Shown here one piece after another: positions 48,454 through 61,831 of a DNA stretch of 62,000 bases; the stretch's first letter is position 1; the number at the start of each line of letters is the position of its first letter. Source of the DNA: Glandiceps talaboti (Eukaryota > Hemichordata > Enteropneusta > Spengelidae); contig NC_135560.1 in assembly GCF_964340395.1 (NCBI RefSeq), forward strand, positions 15,957,598 through 16,019,597, given 5' to 3'. The position numbers were made by a program, and so were the translations under genes. The notes below the pieces were generated by a model. The model ran no database searches. It saw nothing but the letters and a program-made list of their open reading frames with translations, and was not told the DNA's origin.

Positions 48454-50059
48454 TAAGGACATGTGCATGCCCATGTTCATGTGTTCTTTTTTGTGTACTT
48501 CAACTGGTAAGTTAGATTTCCATTTTCACTGTCCTTTCCAATCAACTGTTAAATTCACCTCGCGTTGCCATTCTCCTTAACAGTAAGTGTACACTATAAC
48601 ACAACACTCAAACTTTATTGTCAATACTCTATTCATAGTGTTTTTGATTTTGTACCAAATCAAATAGTTGAGCTCATTTCAAAGTTGTCGTGGAGAATTC
48701 TATGATTTGACTGACAAAAAGATTGTCATCATTTTCAGACTGGTCTGGGATGTGAAGAATTCGGTCAATGCTTTTTTTTACACATATGCACATAGGCATG
48801 GCCAGAAGGATTTGAAAGAGTACAATCCACGTCGTTGCACACACCCGAAGGATGACAATGTCAGAAGGCCATATTTCTCATTGTAAGCATAGATAATCGC
48901 GACAAAGCATTATCACAAGCAGGGACTCACATAGTACTACAAGGTGTATAACTTTGTCATCAATCATGCGCCATATTCCCCTCATTAAAACACTATTTTT
49001 TTAAAGTTCTCTCTGTGATTACTATCCTCTACACGTCACTCATTTACATGAGGAAAGAACCAAATATCGTAAATAGAACCAAACACATTTTCGTTACTTA
49101 CACGTGGTAAAAAAAATATATTAGCTTCAAATTCTAACTTCTTTAGGGTGATAAAATCAAAACAGTTGTTTCTATCTGTCAAAACCAATTTAAACAGAGT
49201 GCTCCCGTCATGACCCCTAGCCTGTCATCAGTCGGTGCTATAAGCAAACGTGAAGTGTATCTTTTCTCTTAATTGTAATAGGAAAACCTCTTTAGACACG
49301 ACACGATTCTGTTAGTTTGATATCACAACCTTTAATTAATACACGTCGTATAGCGTGACGAATCGCTTACCAGCAACTGAGAAATCAACAGGTCGCTTTA
49401 TTCACAACAGACATATGTATATATATATAACCAATACAGAAAAAAAAACTTATATGAAAAGTACCCAGACAAAAAGAATTATTTGTAGACAAATAAACAG
49501 ATGGACGAGAAAGCATAGAATCGGATCAACGGATTATCCAGTCACAAACACGAGATTCCTTCTTTTCACTTAGCCCATGCTATAAGGGGAGGCTGATACA
49601 AACCATTGTATAATATGTCAAAAAAATGCCTCAGTATTTTCCAGCTGGTACAAATGAAAACAGATTTATCATAAAGCTACCGTATGTATGACTAAACCTG
49701 TCATTTTTCTTGTTTTAATCTATGTATACTAATAACAATACACTTCACTACAGGCCGTTTACTTTCATAAACATTACCCGGAAAAAGAAGAATTAATAAA
49801 ACTGACATGTCTGTGATACACATCGATAAATGAAACACGGGGAAAATATATATGATGCAGAATCTCAAACTCAATTGCAATGAATCTTTGACTAACTTTT
49901 GAAATAATCTGTAAAGTCCAGTCTGAAGACATCCGATAAAATATACCCAAATTATCATATCATTGTACTACAACCTTACCTTACTGACGTCAATTTCATG
50001 TCACTCTGATTCAGACTGTCCAATGCCACTTACTAACTGTTACATACGCAAATTTCGAA
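48454..50059. other. Non-coding DNA
   Basis: No gene recognised. Open frames at 48668-48886 and 49355-49573 (plus) and 49701-49958 (minus) show no domain. Confidence 0.5.
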
Positions 50060-50131
50060 ACACACACACACACACACACACACCCACACCCACACACACA
50101 CACACACACACACATACATACATACATACAT

Positions 50132-50164
<33 letters not shown>

Positions 50165-50340
50165 TACATACATACATACATACATACATACATACATACA
50201 TACATACATACATACATACATACATACATACATACATACATACATACATAGACAGACAGGCAGACAGACAGGCAGACAGACAGACACGCACGCACGCACG
50301 CACACACGCACACATACATACACACACACACACACACACT
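50060..50340. repeat. Compound microsatellite (CA)n-(TACA)n-(GACA)n-(CA)n
   Basis: This has the same unit family as the TATG arrays elsewhere but in the opposite orientation. (CA)n to 50113 is followed by (TACA)n blocks split by (CA)n, then (GACA)/(GGCA) at 50251-50286, then (CGCA) and (CA)n. Confidence 0.95.
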
Positions 50341-50899
50341 TCATATAAGAGGGTGGGGTAGGTACGTTAGATCACAGAAAGATATATTGGTTTTTAGTAG
50401 TTTCGTTTTTATTTTTCTGGTCCGTGTACCAGATGTATCGTGAGGCTAGGGGTGTAACACATGATGACATCGCTACCACATAACAATGACTACTCGGATT
50501 ATACATTCTACAATACGCTTATCTTGTGTCGTGTTTGGCATTTAAATTTATGTTTATTTCTTTGTCTATACAATGTGTTCGTGTATTACGATTTACCTCC
50601 CCATCAAAATAAAAACGTATTAAACCTGCATCAGCTTATTAATACAACGGCGCTGCACGCTTTACATGCTTCATGTGCGTTAATGTATTCTGTGAGTACA
50701 AAAGTTGACTCTCTTCCAGCGTTGGTCATTCTCAAGCATAGGTGTGATCTAGACAACCATAAGTATCGGCGTATCCGGTGTAAAAGTACTAGTCACCTGT
50801 CGTATCAATAGCAGCCGACTTCTTGACACTGGTGGCATCAGAACCCAAGTATGTATAAACAAAACGTTTGGGTATAATGTTTGTTTTGATATGACATGG
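50341..50899. other. Non-coding DNA
   Basis: A 116-codon plus frame at 50461-50811 is the longest non-repetitive ORF in the window apart from FoxB and a few others, but it shows no recognised motif or splice context. It is treated as chance. Confidence 0.4.
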
Positions 50900-51064
50900 T
50901 ATCATATCATATCATATCATATCATATCATATCATATCATATCATATATCATATCATATCATATCATATATAATATCATATATCATATCATATCATATCA
51001 TATCATATCATATCATATCATATCATATCATATCATAACATATCATATCATATCATATCATATG
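50900..51064. repeat. (ATATC)n pentamer array
   Basis: About 33 ATCAT units run with three ATAT-type interruptions. The array is nearly perfect and so is probably young. Confidence 0.95.
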
Positions 51065-52637
51065 ACACAGACTGTATGAAAGTGTTGTATGATATTCAAT
51101 GCAGCATGTAGAAAGAAGAATGTCAGAATAAGTTTCTTCTGAAAAATATTTCAAAAATAAAAGACATCAAAAATCATCGCCACAACTGTAACATTTTGTA
51201 TAGTTTTTTCATTGGTTCTAATCAGTAGATCCATCTTATTGTGGTTGAATTACTTGTCGAAGCGAGTATTATCCTCTAGTGACTGACCTCTAAATACAAA
51301 TTACAAGTTCATGGTGTGAAACGAGTTCAAGGATAATACATGTATGAAAGTCAGCATTGTCACAGACACACACACATAAACACATATGGTCTTAAACACG
51401 ACATTGAACTTGTGTGGAATGTTTTTTTTTCATACAACATTCGTCACCATGGCCACTGGGATCATATTCACACAAGATGTTAAGTAAAACAATTCAATTT
51501 TAGGAGACTGTACATTGTCCATCGTGTATAGATATCCCTGGCAGTAATTCTATATAATATAGATCATCTTAATTTTGACTTTCTTATGTTTACTGTAGTA
51601 GTCATCAAAACATATATGATCGACTAGTAATCAGACCCCGTCAACACTCACATGATTGTATTTTGTTGACAAAACAATAATCGTAGCTAATTCACTATTG
51701 TTTACATACAGACATCAAGCTAGTGTAATTCAGCTTATAAGAGGGATTGAACTATTTCCCGTAAACGTCTCAATGTATTTTTAAACTGGCTGAAATTAAC
51801 GAAATATTACGATCAGTTACTGCCACTTGAATTGTCATTAATGAGAAAGAGATGTAGGCACATTAGTGTAATATTGAGCGAACAACTGTTTTAGCACACC
51901 CATATGTGGGATACGCGCAATGCTGTCTCTTTTACAGGATGGTAAAATATTTCATATAGTGTCTACAGTATGGATAGATGTCGACAGAGATACGGCGTAT
52001 GACAAGACTCAGCTCGAGTAGCGAATATCATCCATTCGGAACCCGAGGCTGTTTTGCGACAGTTGATGGATCATTAGTGTGTTGAACTAGAAAAATCTTA
52101 TTATGTGGCACATAAAATGTTAACAAAGTTTTCAAGACACGTCGATTGATTTATGATGTAGTTCTCCGTGACTTTAAAAAAAAACCTACACATATTGTAA
52201 TTGTGTTTACAATGGCAACTTTCCTGAAACTAATTAAATGCAAACATGTACAACCAAGCATGGGTCATAGAACCGGCAAATAAACCGCTCATAGGAAGAT
52301 GAACCACCTTTTTGAGGGATAATGAACTAACAAACATGGTTGATTTTAAATAAACAGTAGATTCAATGGCCACTTATTAAATGGTAATTGTTATTTTCAC
52401 ACCCGCTAATATGATGTGACCTGATAGCGCATTGCACGTGACATACTCAGATCTACTGTGAGTGATCGATCGGAGTTGACTATTTGTTACAGCGTATATT
52501 TCTTGGCTTCAGAGATTTCTGAAATGCACATGTATTTAAATTTTACATATATTTGAAGAAAAAAATATGAGCACCATTTAATAGCAAATGAAGGATGAAG
52601 GTTTTCATCTAACTTCTAGTATGTTAAATGAAACTTT
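51065..52637. other. Non-coding DNA
   Basis: No gene or repeat recognised. Confidence 0.5.
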
Positions 52638-53359
<722 letters not shown>

Positions 53360-53782
53360 CGTATGAATCATGCCGCCTCTAACACTATCCAATAAACATA
53401 ATGTAACTGAATCTAGTTTGTATAATACTTGTGCCAAAGTTTGTCACAACAAAATATAACGTGGACCTTGTGACAACACAGCGTACAAGCAGATTGAAAA
53501 TATAATTGACCCTAAATATAAAACACAGGAATAAAATAGTTTATCACAAATATTACGACTACTTTATTTAGATGATTGCATCGTTTTTATTTCAATACAA
53601 ATACAAGTTTTGTAAGAGCCGCTGCAGGCAATCATAAAATGAGAAAAGAAATAATAAAATATTCATTGCATTCTATCAAATGACAGTCACTCTACATCTT
53701 TCTTTCATTTACTATCATCTTTTTCGAGTGACTAAATCAAATTTCTTTTCAAATCTACCTTGTTGTTTTTATCACATCCAAT
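53360..53782. other. Non-coding DNA
   Basis: Nothing recognised. Confidence 0.5.
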
Positions 53783-53810
53783 CACACACACACGCGCGCG
53801 CTCACGCACG

Positions 53811-53895
<85 letters not shown>

Positions 53896-54096
53896 GTGTT
53901 ACTGGCCGATTCACTGACTGACTGACTGACTGACTCTCACTCACTCACTCACTCACTCACTCACTCACTCACTCACTCATTTATTCATTCATTCACACAA
54001 TTATACAATTAAAAACAACAACAACAACAACAACAACTCACTTACTTACTCACTCACTCACTCACTCACTCACTCACTCACTCACTCACTCACTCA
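53783..54096. repeat. Compound microsatellite (CA)n-(CT)n-(GACT)n-(CACT)n-(AAC)n-(ACTC)n
   Basis: The blocks follow one another: (CA)n with CGCG at 53783-53858, (CT)n at 53859-53894, GACT units at about 53914-53936, CACT units to about 53979, CATT units, AAC units at 54012-54037, and ACTC units to 54096. Each block differs from the last by one or two bases, which suggests stepwise birth of new units. Confidence 0.95.
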
Positions 54097-54186
54097 TATA
54101 CTCAATCAAAATAGTTGATTTATTTGCACATTGGTTTAAAGTGGGCGATTCAAAATGGGTGACAGGGGAGGTCGGTGAAGAATATA

Positions 54187-54246
54187 CTCGATGAAATATA
54201 CATATAGTCGGTGAAATATACATATAGTCGGTGAAATATACATAGT
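54187..54246. repeat. 20-bp tandem repeat, three copies
   Basis: Units of GTCGGTGAAATATACATATA start at 54187 (slightly diverged), 54207 and 54227. A partial related unit lies before them at 54171. Nearly perfect copies point to recent duplication. Confidence 0.85.
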
Positions 54247-54735
54247 GGCTAGCATAGGAGGATGACATCCATCAATCTATGATTGGGCAAGGAAATAATT
54301 TGAAATACTCTTTTCATACATACTATTACAAAATATTCCACCATTAATCTTATCCATTCCACCTTGTATAAAGCATATGTCTATCAGCGATACACCGATA
54401 GACACACCATCAAATAAATGTATTTACTGTCAAAGTTAGAAAAATGGTGATGATAAAATTGAGCATTTAGGCTTAAACACCCTTTTAAGTATGCAGAATA
54501 AAAGACAGGGAGAAACCAAGATGGATGGGTCTACCAAGTACACTACTTCCATTTGTATGGGGAAAAGAGTGTTATTAGAGTACAAACATCTGGAAGTTAC
54601 TATTTTCAACATGGAAATTAAAAGAAGGGTTGAACAATGCCGTCAAAACACACTGTTTAGTGAAATTGTAACATATGATATAGTAAAGTGCAAGACCTAT
54701 TGTCCAATATTGAGTAACAAATAGTACTCTGAAAC
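54247..54735. other. Non-coding DNA
   Basis: A 77-codon plus frame at 54491-54724 (MQNKRQGETKMDGSTKYTTS...) is lysine-rich and unrecognised. Nothing else is seen. Confidence 0.4.
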
Positions 54736-54918
<183 letters not shown>

Positions 54919-54929
54919 GTCTTAAACTT

Positions 54930-55505
54930 TGATGTGTTGTGTTATTTTGTGTTTTGCGTTTCGCAAATTTGTGTTGCTTTGAATTTGGTTCATATAAGTT
55001 AAATTATAAATGTGTGTTTGTTCGTGTTTTGCTTTTGTTAGTTGTGCGTTTTGAATTATGTTCGTTTGTGTGTTGTGCTTTATTGTGGTTTGTGTTCTTG
55101 GAGTTATGTTCGGTTGTGTGTCGGTATGTATAAGTTTGTGTACTTGCATTAATATGTTCTTTATTTGTTGTGCCTTGTGTTAAGTTCGTTTATACGTTTT
55201 GCATTATGTATAAGGTTGTGTGCTTTGCGTTGTGTAAGTTTGTGCGCTTCGAGTTGTATTTGTTTATGAGTTTTGCTTTATATCTGTTTGTGCTTTACTT
55301 TTGAGTTGGTTTGTGTACTGTGCCATATGTTTGCGTTTATGTTCGTTTGTTTGCTTTTCATTATGTTCATGTGTGTGCGTTTTGCACTTAGTCAGTTAGT
55401 TTGCGTGCTTTGTGTTCGTTATGTTATTCGGTTATGTACTTAGTGTTATGTTAGTTTGTGCCGATATTTTGCGATATTTTAGTTTGTGTGTTTTGCGTTA
55501 TGATC
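54930..55505 (+). repeat. Degenerate ~20-30-bp minisatellite (GT-rich)
   Basis: About twenty diverged units revolve around GTTATGTTCGTTTGTGTGCTTTGC. Recognisable phrases include TTTGTGTGCTTTGCGTT and TTTGTGTGTTTTGCGTTATG. Unit length varies, so it is an old array. It begins directly after the CT tract. Confidence 0.65.
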
Positions 55506-56663
55506 GGCCCCATAAAACTACAGTTGATGGGTTACATGTATGTACACGCATTGCACTATTGTGTACCATACCATAGATATCTCTACAGGCAATGACAGGC
55601 TTGCCTACTGGGTTACTACCCTTAAATGTTACGCGTCGTGTGATTGACCACCAGACCAGAGAGTGGCATATATTTTCGATGTGTCTTTTTCAATGAGGGT
55701 ATGTTTTTTTTTCGATGCGTTGTCTAAAATTGGTCCACGTGTGCCCTATAAAAGCATAACGAATAAATTCAGAAAAAAACTTGAATTTCTATGCTGTTAA
55801 AATTGTCGCTTGTACGTCTACTTTATTTACGATAAAATGTTTTGTACTGCAGTGTAATTTTAACTCTCCCGGCACTAATAAACTATTTTAGGAAAGTTGT
55901 CGTGGTGAACGCGAACGTTATCGCAGCTTCAGATCATTTGTCGTACCAAGATTGTGCATCGTCGTAAACCACAGCCTCTTTTACGGCACCGGCCAAGACG
56001 AACCGCCCAAGAGGCTGTATTGGTTATTTCGCAGTGTCGCGGAAGAATGAGATTGTGTTGAGAGAAGTCAACTTTTCGTGTGTTGCCTATAGAAGGGTGT
56101 GTTATTTGTTTGTTTTGCTTTCTGAATACGATCGTGGGTTTGATTATCCCGAGGACCCACTCCATCTATTTTCTGAGATGGCACTTCGACCCCCGTTATA
56201 TCCTTGCACATTAAATTCACACCTCACCAAAAGATATATAAATTGTCTGACTGCTTCACTGGTTGATATTTCTATCTGGTGTGGTCTCTGTATCGATGAA
56301 CAATTATGTAAATTTATGTATATCAAACACAGGCATTCCTGGACAGTTTGATATAATCATAAATGTGTATTTGTGTAAGTGTACACATTTGCGTTCCGTA
56401 ATTGGTTAGACTTGAAATTTGCCTTGTTTCTATTAAAACCTGAACGCCAAAGATAATTATTATGTATATTTCTGGGCTAGAGTGACATGTACTTTAAACT
56501 CACCAATCAAATGTTCACATGGAATTTGGAGAAGTACATCCTGTGTACAAGTGTTATAATGATTAATACTTCGTTCTACTGTCAATGGTCAAATCCACAG
56601 TTGGATATAACATTGCTATTGGTATGAACTCAAGCCTAAAAAAATGACAAATTTTCAAAAACG
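55506..56663. other. Non-coding DNA
   Basis: No gene recognised. A 105-codon plus frame at 56034-56351 overlaps a 78-codon minus frame and neither shows a domain. Confidence 0.45.
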
Positions 56664-57114
56664 GTATGTATGTATGTATGTATGTATGTATGTATGTATG
56701 TATGTATGTATGTATGTATGTATGTATGTATGTATGTATGTATGTACGTACGTACGTACGTATGTATGTATGTATGTATGTATGTATGTATGTATGTATG
56801 TATGTATGTATGTGTGTGTGTGTATGTATGTATGTATGTATGTATGTATGTATGTATGTATGTATGTATGTATGTATGTATGTATGTGTGTGTATGTATG
56901 TATGTATGTATGTATTATGTATGTATGTATGTATGTATGTATGTATGTATGTGTGTGTATGTATGTATGTATGTATGTATGTATGTATGTATGTATGTAT
57001 GTGTGTGTGTGTATGTATGTATGTATGTATTATGTATGTATGTATGTATGTATGTATGTATGTATGTATGTATGTGTGTGTATGTATGTATGTATGTATG
57101 TATGTATGTATGTA

Positions 57115-57145
<31 letters not shown>

Positions 57146-57190
57146 ATGTATGTATGTATGTATGTATGTATGTATGTATGTGTGTGTGTA
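56664..57190. repeat. (TATG)n array with higher-order structure
   Basis: About 525 bases of TATG units carry a CpG-bearing TACG block at 56743-56760, several TGTGTG interruptions and two TATTATG slips at 56913 and 57028. The slips and their flanking TGTG interruptions recur about 115 bases apart, so a larger segment was duplicated inside the array. ORFs of up to 235 codons on both strands are artefacts. Confidence 0.9.
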
Positions 57191-58741
57191 TTTAGATATG
57201 TAGATACATACATGTGTATATGTATAATGTACATAATAGACAAATATGTGTATATATACATGAGTGACACATACCAGACCTTCGATTGCTTCTAGGTGAT
57301 ATATGTCACAACTTGTACTTCATTAGATACTTTGTAATGTTGCCATAATGATAGTTTTTACATTCCTATTCTACAAACTCCACACCTGTATTCATGTCAC
57401 TACAAACCACAGCTGTCATCCTCGGTCTACATCGATCATTTTTTTTCAGACTTATGCTTCATGTACAGTAGATCATGACATCACCAGTGACGTCAAACAG
57501 GTCGAGTTTGTAATACAACGTGACGTAATACGTATGATTTATATCTGGAACACTACACTCGTACATCACATGTTGCCATACGTCTACAACCCTGGTTCTC
57601 TGTCATCGTTACATAATGATCACAACAGATACTGGGACACTTTAATCTCATAAAATTGTTTTGTTTTATTTGATTATACTAAATAATGGGTTTCGAGCAA
57701 AGGTCTTTCAAGTCAAGTGAAGAGGGAGGCCATACACTTTGTGATTTTAATGGCTCACATACGGTCAGTCTTCAATGGCTTACGTATGGTCAGTCTACAA
57801 GTTACTACAATGCACCACCAACAATTCCATCAAAATTATCGGGGGGGGGGGAGCGACAGTTTACATTTTCCAAGATCTGTCATTGCGCAAAATAGATATG
57901 TAAATCAGATGGGAAAAATTATTATGTTATTCGTGAAATTCGCCGGCGTTATTTCGAAAACAGGGCAATGTTGAACCTCGATGCATTACTTTGACTTAAT
58001 TTGCTACATTACACATTTTAAAAAAATACTCTTGGGTTATAGGATTAGTATAGTCGAAAAAGAAAAACTTGAGAACGTATTGGTATACGTAACATGGCAA
58101 ATCAATGTGTTTGCAAGTTTTTTGTCGAAGTTCTCCCAAGAATTCACCTACGTCGCCTACCTCATATTCGTGCAGTGTTGATTTGGTACAGTCAATGTAC
58201 GTGTCTAATAACAAACTTATTAAAGTGTATCCAAACAAAGCTAGTAATTAAACCTTGTATCAATCCACCAATCATATCATATCATAAATGACACGTGCCA
58301 ATGAAATCTAAGTGTAATGATGACGTCATGTGCCATTGTTACTGTTGCTAGGGCCCAGGGGGTAGTATCCGAATAGGATACTGATTCGTGAATGGTGTCG
58401 ATTGTTCGAAGAAAGCGAATTCTTCCATTTTGACACTCAGATTAAAGTTGTAATATGGATGAGGGATATGTATTATTTTTAAGTTTTGATTTTAAAATTA
58501 ATTTTTTTCATGGAAACAGCAACAATGAGAGACAACATGGATCATGTCCGTATTTGTAACTCATTAATTGCGAAAATCTATATATAATAAGCGCTAAAGT
58601 TTGTGTGTGATTTGTAAAAAAAAAAGAAAGAAGATAAGTTAAGAACCTGGGTTAAGAGATTTTACATGTATCATTCACTTAACTTACAGGAATATATAGC
58701 ATGTCTTTTCACCAGTTCAGAACAATTGAAAACTTTACAAC
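57191..58741. other. Non-coding DNA
   Basis: No gene recognised. A G10 run lies at 57841-57850, inside small featureless frames (57686-57974). Confidence 0.5.
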
Positions 58742-58754
58742 GTTGTTGTTGTTG

Positions 58755-58786
<32 letters not shown>

Positions 58787-58870
58787 GGTGGTGGTGGTGG
58801 TGGTGGTGGTGGTGGTGGTGGTGGTGGTAGTGCTGGTGGTGCTGGTGCTGGTGGTGCTGGTGCTGGTGCT
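58742..58870. repeat. (GTT)n-(GGT)n-(GCTGGT)n trinucleotide array
   Basis: About ten GTT units, about nineteen GGT units and then mixed GCT/GGT. It resembles the GGT/GCT block at 28.5-29.5 kb in miniature. Confidence 0.95.
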
Positions 58871-58931
58871 CCTTTTTTGTACATAGTTTAGCACTCCATT
58901 GTATATAGGACAAATATGAATTAATGTTCCA

Positions 58932-58934
<3 letters not shown>

Positions 58935-58982
<48 letters not shown>

Positions 58983-58983
58983 A

Positions 58984-59018
<35 letters not shown>

Positions 59019-59052
59019 CGATGATGATGATGATGATGATGATGTGATGATG
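58935..59052. repeat. (GAT)n trinucleotide array
   Basis: About 38 GAT units with three small interruptions. The poly-Ile/His minus-strand frame over this and the preceding array is an artefact. Confidence 0.95.
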
Positions 59053-60375
59053 ATATTTTCTATCATATCCAAAGATTAAAGTTATATTTGTTCGATGATT
59101 TGGTTGATTTTTAGGGATGGTGGTGAGGGGGGGGGGGAGAGTATTTTTCTTAGAAACATCTGCCGATCCGAATTATATTTGTCTTGCCAAAATAACCATC
59201 AGTATGTACTTTTGTTTCTAAAGCAAAATAAATAGTAAAAAAAACAGCTTTTTGTACTAGTTTCGCACCTCAGCGGTTAAAGATTCAGTAAAGAATTTAA
59301 TATTATTTTCCAAGCCTTCTAGTTGTACAAAATCGCAATACACTGATGGGCATCTAATAATACGGTATAACATCCTGGTTTTTATATATAACTGCAACTC
59401 CATAGTGCAACGATGCTTATCGCTGTACACAAATCTTTTCATCACACTAACTACCCGCATCTACATGTACTTTGTTGACAAAGTATTTTGATCACACCGA
59501 CCTCATTCTGTGTGGTAATATCTACAAAAAAATTATACTTATTACCTAGTCACGCTCGTTAATCCTTCTGGGCAATATCAAGTTGTGAGATTTCCAATTC
59601 TACCATGAGGTAGTTACATTTTCACAAACCAGGGTTTACTTTCCACTGACGTCATGAAAAACTATGGCTCGTCATGAATAGTTGCCGTAAAAAGAACTGC
59701 AGTCTGACGACGATATAGCGGCATCATTTCTGGACAGTCGAATGGCTTTTAATTGCTTTACCTAATATATATTTGAAGATCTTTCTTTCGCTCGTCCCAT
59801 GTTTCAACACATTTCTTGCTGTAAAAATTATCTTCAAACTCATACCAGTCCGCTTGTTAGTTTTGGATGTATGATCGATGGCGCTCATTTGATACCAACT
59901 TATTGGGTACTAAAAAAATCATTTAGAACAAACGTTACGCATAGTAATTATTGTCATAAAAAATTGTCATAAGTCATACGATATAAGCCTACTATTTTAT
60001 TTTTAGCAAGATGGGACAATAGACTGTTTTAGGAGGTGAGACTGCTCTCATTATTTTCACAACAATATTTCATTAAAGTGATTGACGTCTGGTAACGCGT
60101 CTCCCATAGACAACTTTGCCTAATCATGACCCCTTGGCGAAACTCAACGGATCACGCCCACAATATCAGTTTTTTTTTATAAATTGTTATGTGGACCGTG
60201 CACATCTACTTAAACCATGATAATAACTTTACGACATATGCCTATGTTTTTAATTAGATTTCTATACCAATATTGGAAAACGTTAACTGACTTGGTATTG
60301 CTGTATAATTCCTGTGAATCGTGATTGACCAATTGTAGATATATGTGTAGGTCTGTTCCACCCCTTAAATCATGA
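59053..60375. other. Non-coding DNA
   Basis: A G-run of about 12 bases lies at about 59128-59139. No gene recognised. Confidence 0.5.
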
Positions 60376-60412
60376 CCCAACCCCCATCCCCCCAACCCCT
60401 TCCGCCCTCCCC
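60376..60412 (-). other. Strong G-quadruplex motif on the minus strand
   Basis: Six runs of at least three Cs on plus (60376-60378, 60381-60385, 60388-60393, 60396-60399, 60405-60407, 60409-60412) give six G-runs on minus with loops of 1-5 bases. This is well above the minimum canonical motif. It lies in otherwise AT-rich DNA. Confidence 0.65.
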
Positions 60413-60545
60413 ACCGAATCCTGTGAATGGGATTCATATTTTTCTTGACAACAACATATAGAATACACCAGGTAGCGGATCGTGTATGTATCAACTGGAA
60501 AGTCGTCAAATTTGGAACTCGTACACGGTATTCAAAATTTCAAGA

Positions 60546-60586
60546 GTGTTGTGTTGTGTTGTGTTGTGTTGTGTTGTGTTGTGTTC
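60546..60586. repeat. (TGTTG)n pentamer tract
   Basis: About eight perfect GTGTT units, the same pentamer as the 24.5-25.2 kb array. It lies about 100 bases before the second copy of the 45-bp minisatellite. Confidence 0.95.
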
Positions 60587-60689
60587 TGTCGTGTCTAATG
60601 GGATCGTCGTCCAAACAACAGTTTTAACAGTTACAATGGAATCCAGTCAAGTAGAAACAACCCGTCTTCTGACTCGACACAATCCGTAC

Positions 60690-61080
60690 TACCATTCCTA
60701 CATTTCAATTTTTGACTCAACAAATATCCGACAACATTGCTACATTTAGTTGTCTGGCTCAACAAATATCCCACTAACGTTGCTACATTTAATGTCTAGT
60801 TCAACAACATCGGACAACATTGCTACATTTATTGTCTAACTCAACAAACGTCCGACAACATTGCTACATTTTATCGTCTAGCTCAACAAATATCTTACTA
60901 AAATTGCTACATTTATTTCTTGGCTTGACAAATATCCTACATTTTATTGTCTTGCTCATTAAATATCTCACTAATATTGCTACATTTTGTTACCTTGACA
61001 AATATCTTACTAACATTTTGATATTTGTAATATAGTCTAGCCAAAAAATATATATATAATCAACATTGCTACATGTCAAC
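60690..61080 (+). repeat. ~45-bp minisatellite, second locus
   Basis: About eight units share AACATTGCTACATTTA, then TTGTCTAGCTCAACAAATATC and a short ACTA-type joint. Starts fall near 60733, 60777, 60816, 60857 and 60901, with shorter and decayed units to 61080. It is the same family as 23.5-24.0 kb, better conserved here, so this locus gives the clearest consensus. Confidence 0.85.
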
Positions 61081-61748
61081 GCCAGAAACCTGTAACCAAC
61101 AGATTCAAAGTTGGTCTCTGTAACCATTCCACAATCATGTCTCAATTTCAACAATACTGCAAATGTTTCTCAGGGATCAAAAAAATACACATCCTATCAA
61201 ATTATGATGATATATAACAAGTCTCATTTGACATAGCGCAGACCCATGTCATGTAAATTGATATATTTTCCCCACTAATCGAAAGATGGTCGTATATACA
61301 CCATATTGTCAAGCAGTGTTCTATCATTTGTGAGAACAACAAACATAAATTTAATATGTATACTTATACCATTTGAGGTATTGTCAAAGTTCATTTCAAA
61401 TAAATGGAATATTTAAACTAGTTTATTGGCAAAAAATCTATTGTCAGATTATTTGGAGGCTGCTCAGCTAGAAAGACAAGATTACTAATCTTCCTGTAGA
61501 TAATGTAAACAAAAAATAGAGTGAGTACTATTAAACCATCGTCATTCACTAGCTTATATCAGAATGTCGTAATAATAGTTTAACGTTGTATCTGTCTTTT
61601 AATAGTAAACCGAGACCTCGATTGCCAGAGCAGTAGGTAATTCGACTGGTCGTTTCTACCGCTGTTAACACGAATACCACATGACTTGTTCTTTCCAAAA
61701 TATACACGATAAGGGACTGGACACAAATTACAGGGGAAGAGACCAATG
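61081..61748. other. Non-coding DNA
   Basis: No gene recognised. Confidence 0.5.
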
Positions 61749-61831
61749 TTTTGTTTGTTTGTTTGTTTGTTTGTTTGTTTGTTTGTTTGTTTGTTTGTTT
61801 GTTTGTTTGTTTGTTTGTTGTTGTTGTTGTT
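61749..61831. repeat. (TTTG)n-(TTG)n microsatellite
   Basis: About seventeen TTTG units and then four TTG units, followed by a T-rich tract. The Cys/Leu/Val/Phe frame through it is an artefact. Confidence 0.95.

Noticed and set aside
50461-50811. 116-codon non-repetitive plus ORF
   Set aside because: No motif, no splice context, and residue use follows local AT-rich composition; chance is the simpler reading.
56563-57295. 235-codon His/Thr/Tyr ORF on minus and Tyr/Val/Cys ORFs on plus
   Set aside because: Translation of the TATG array.
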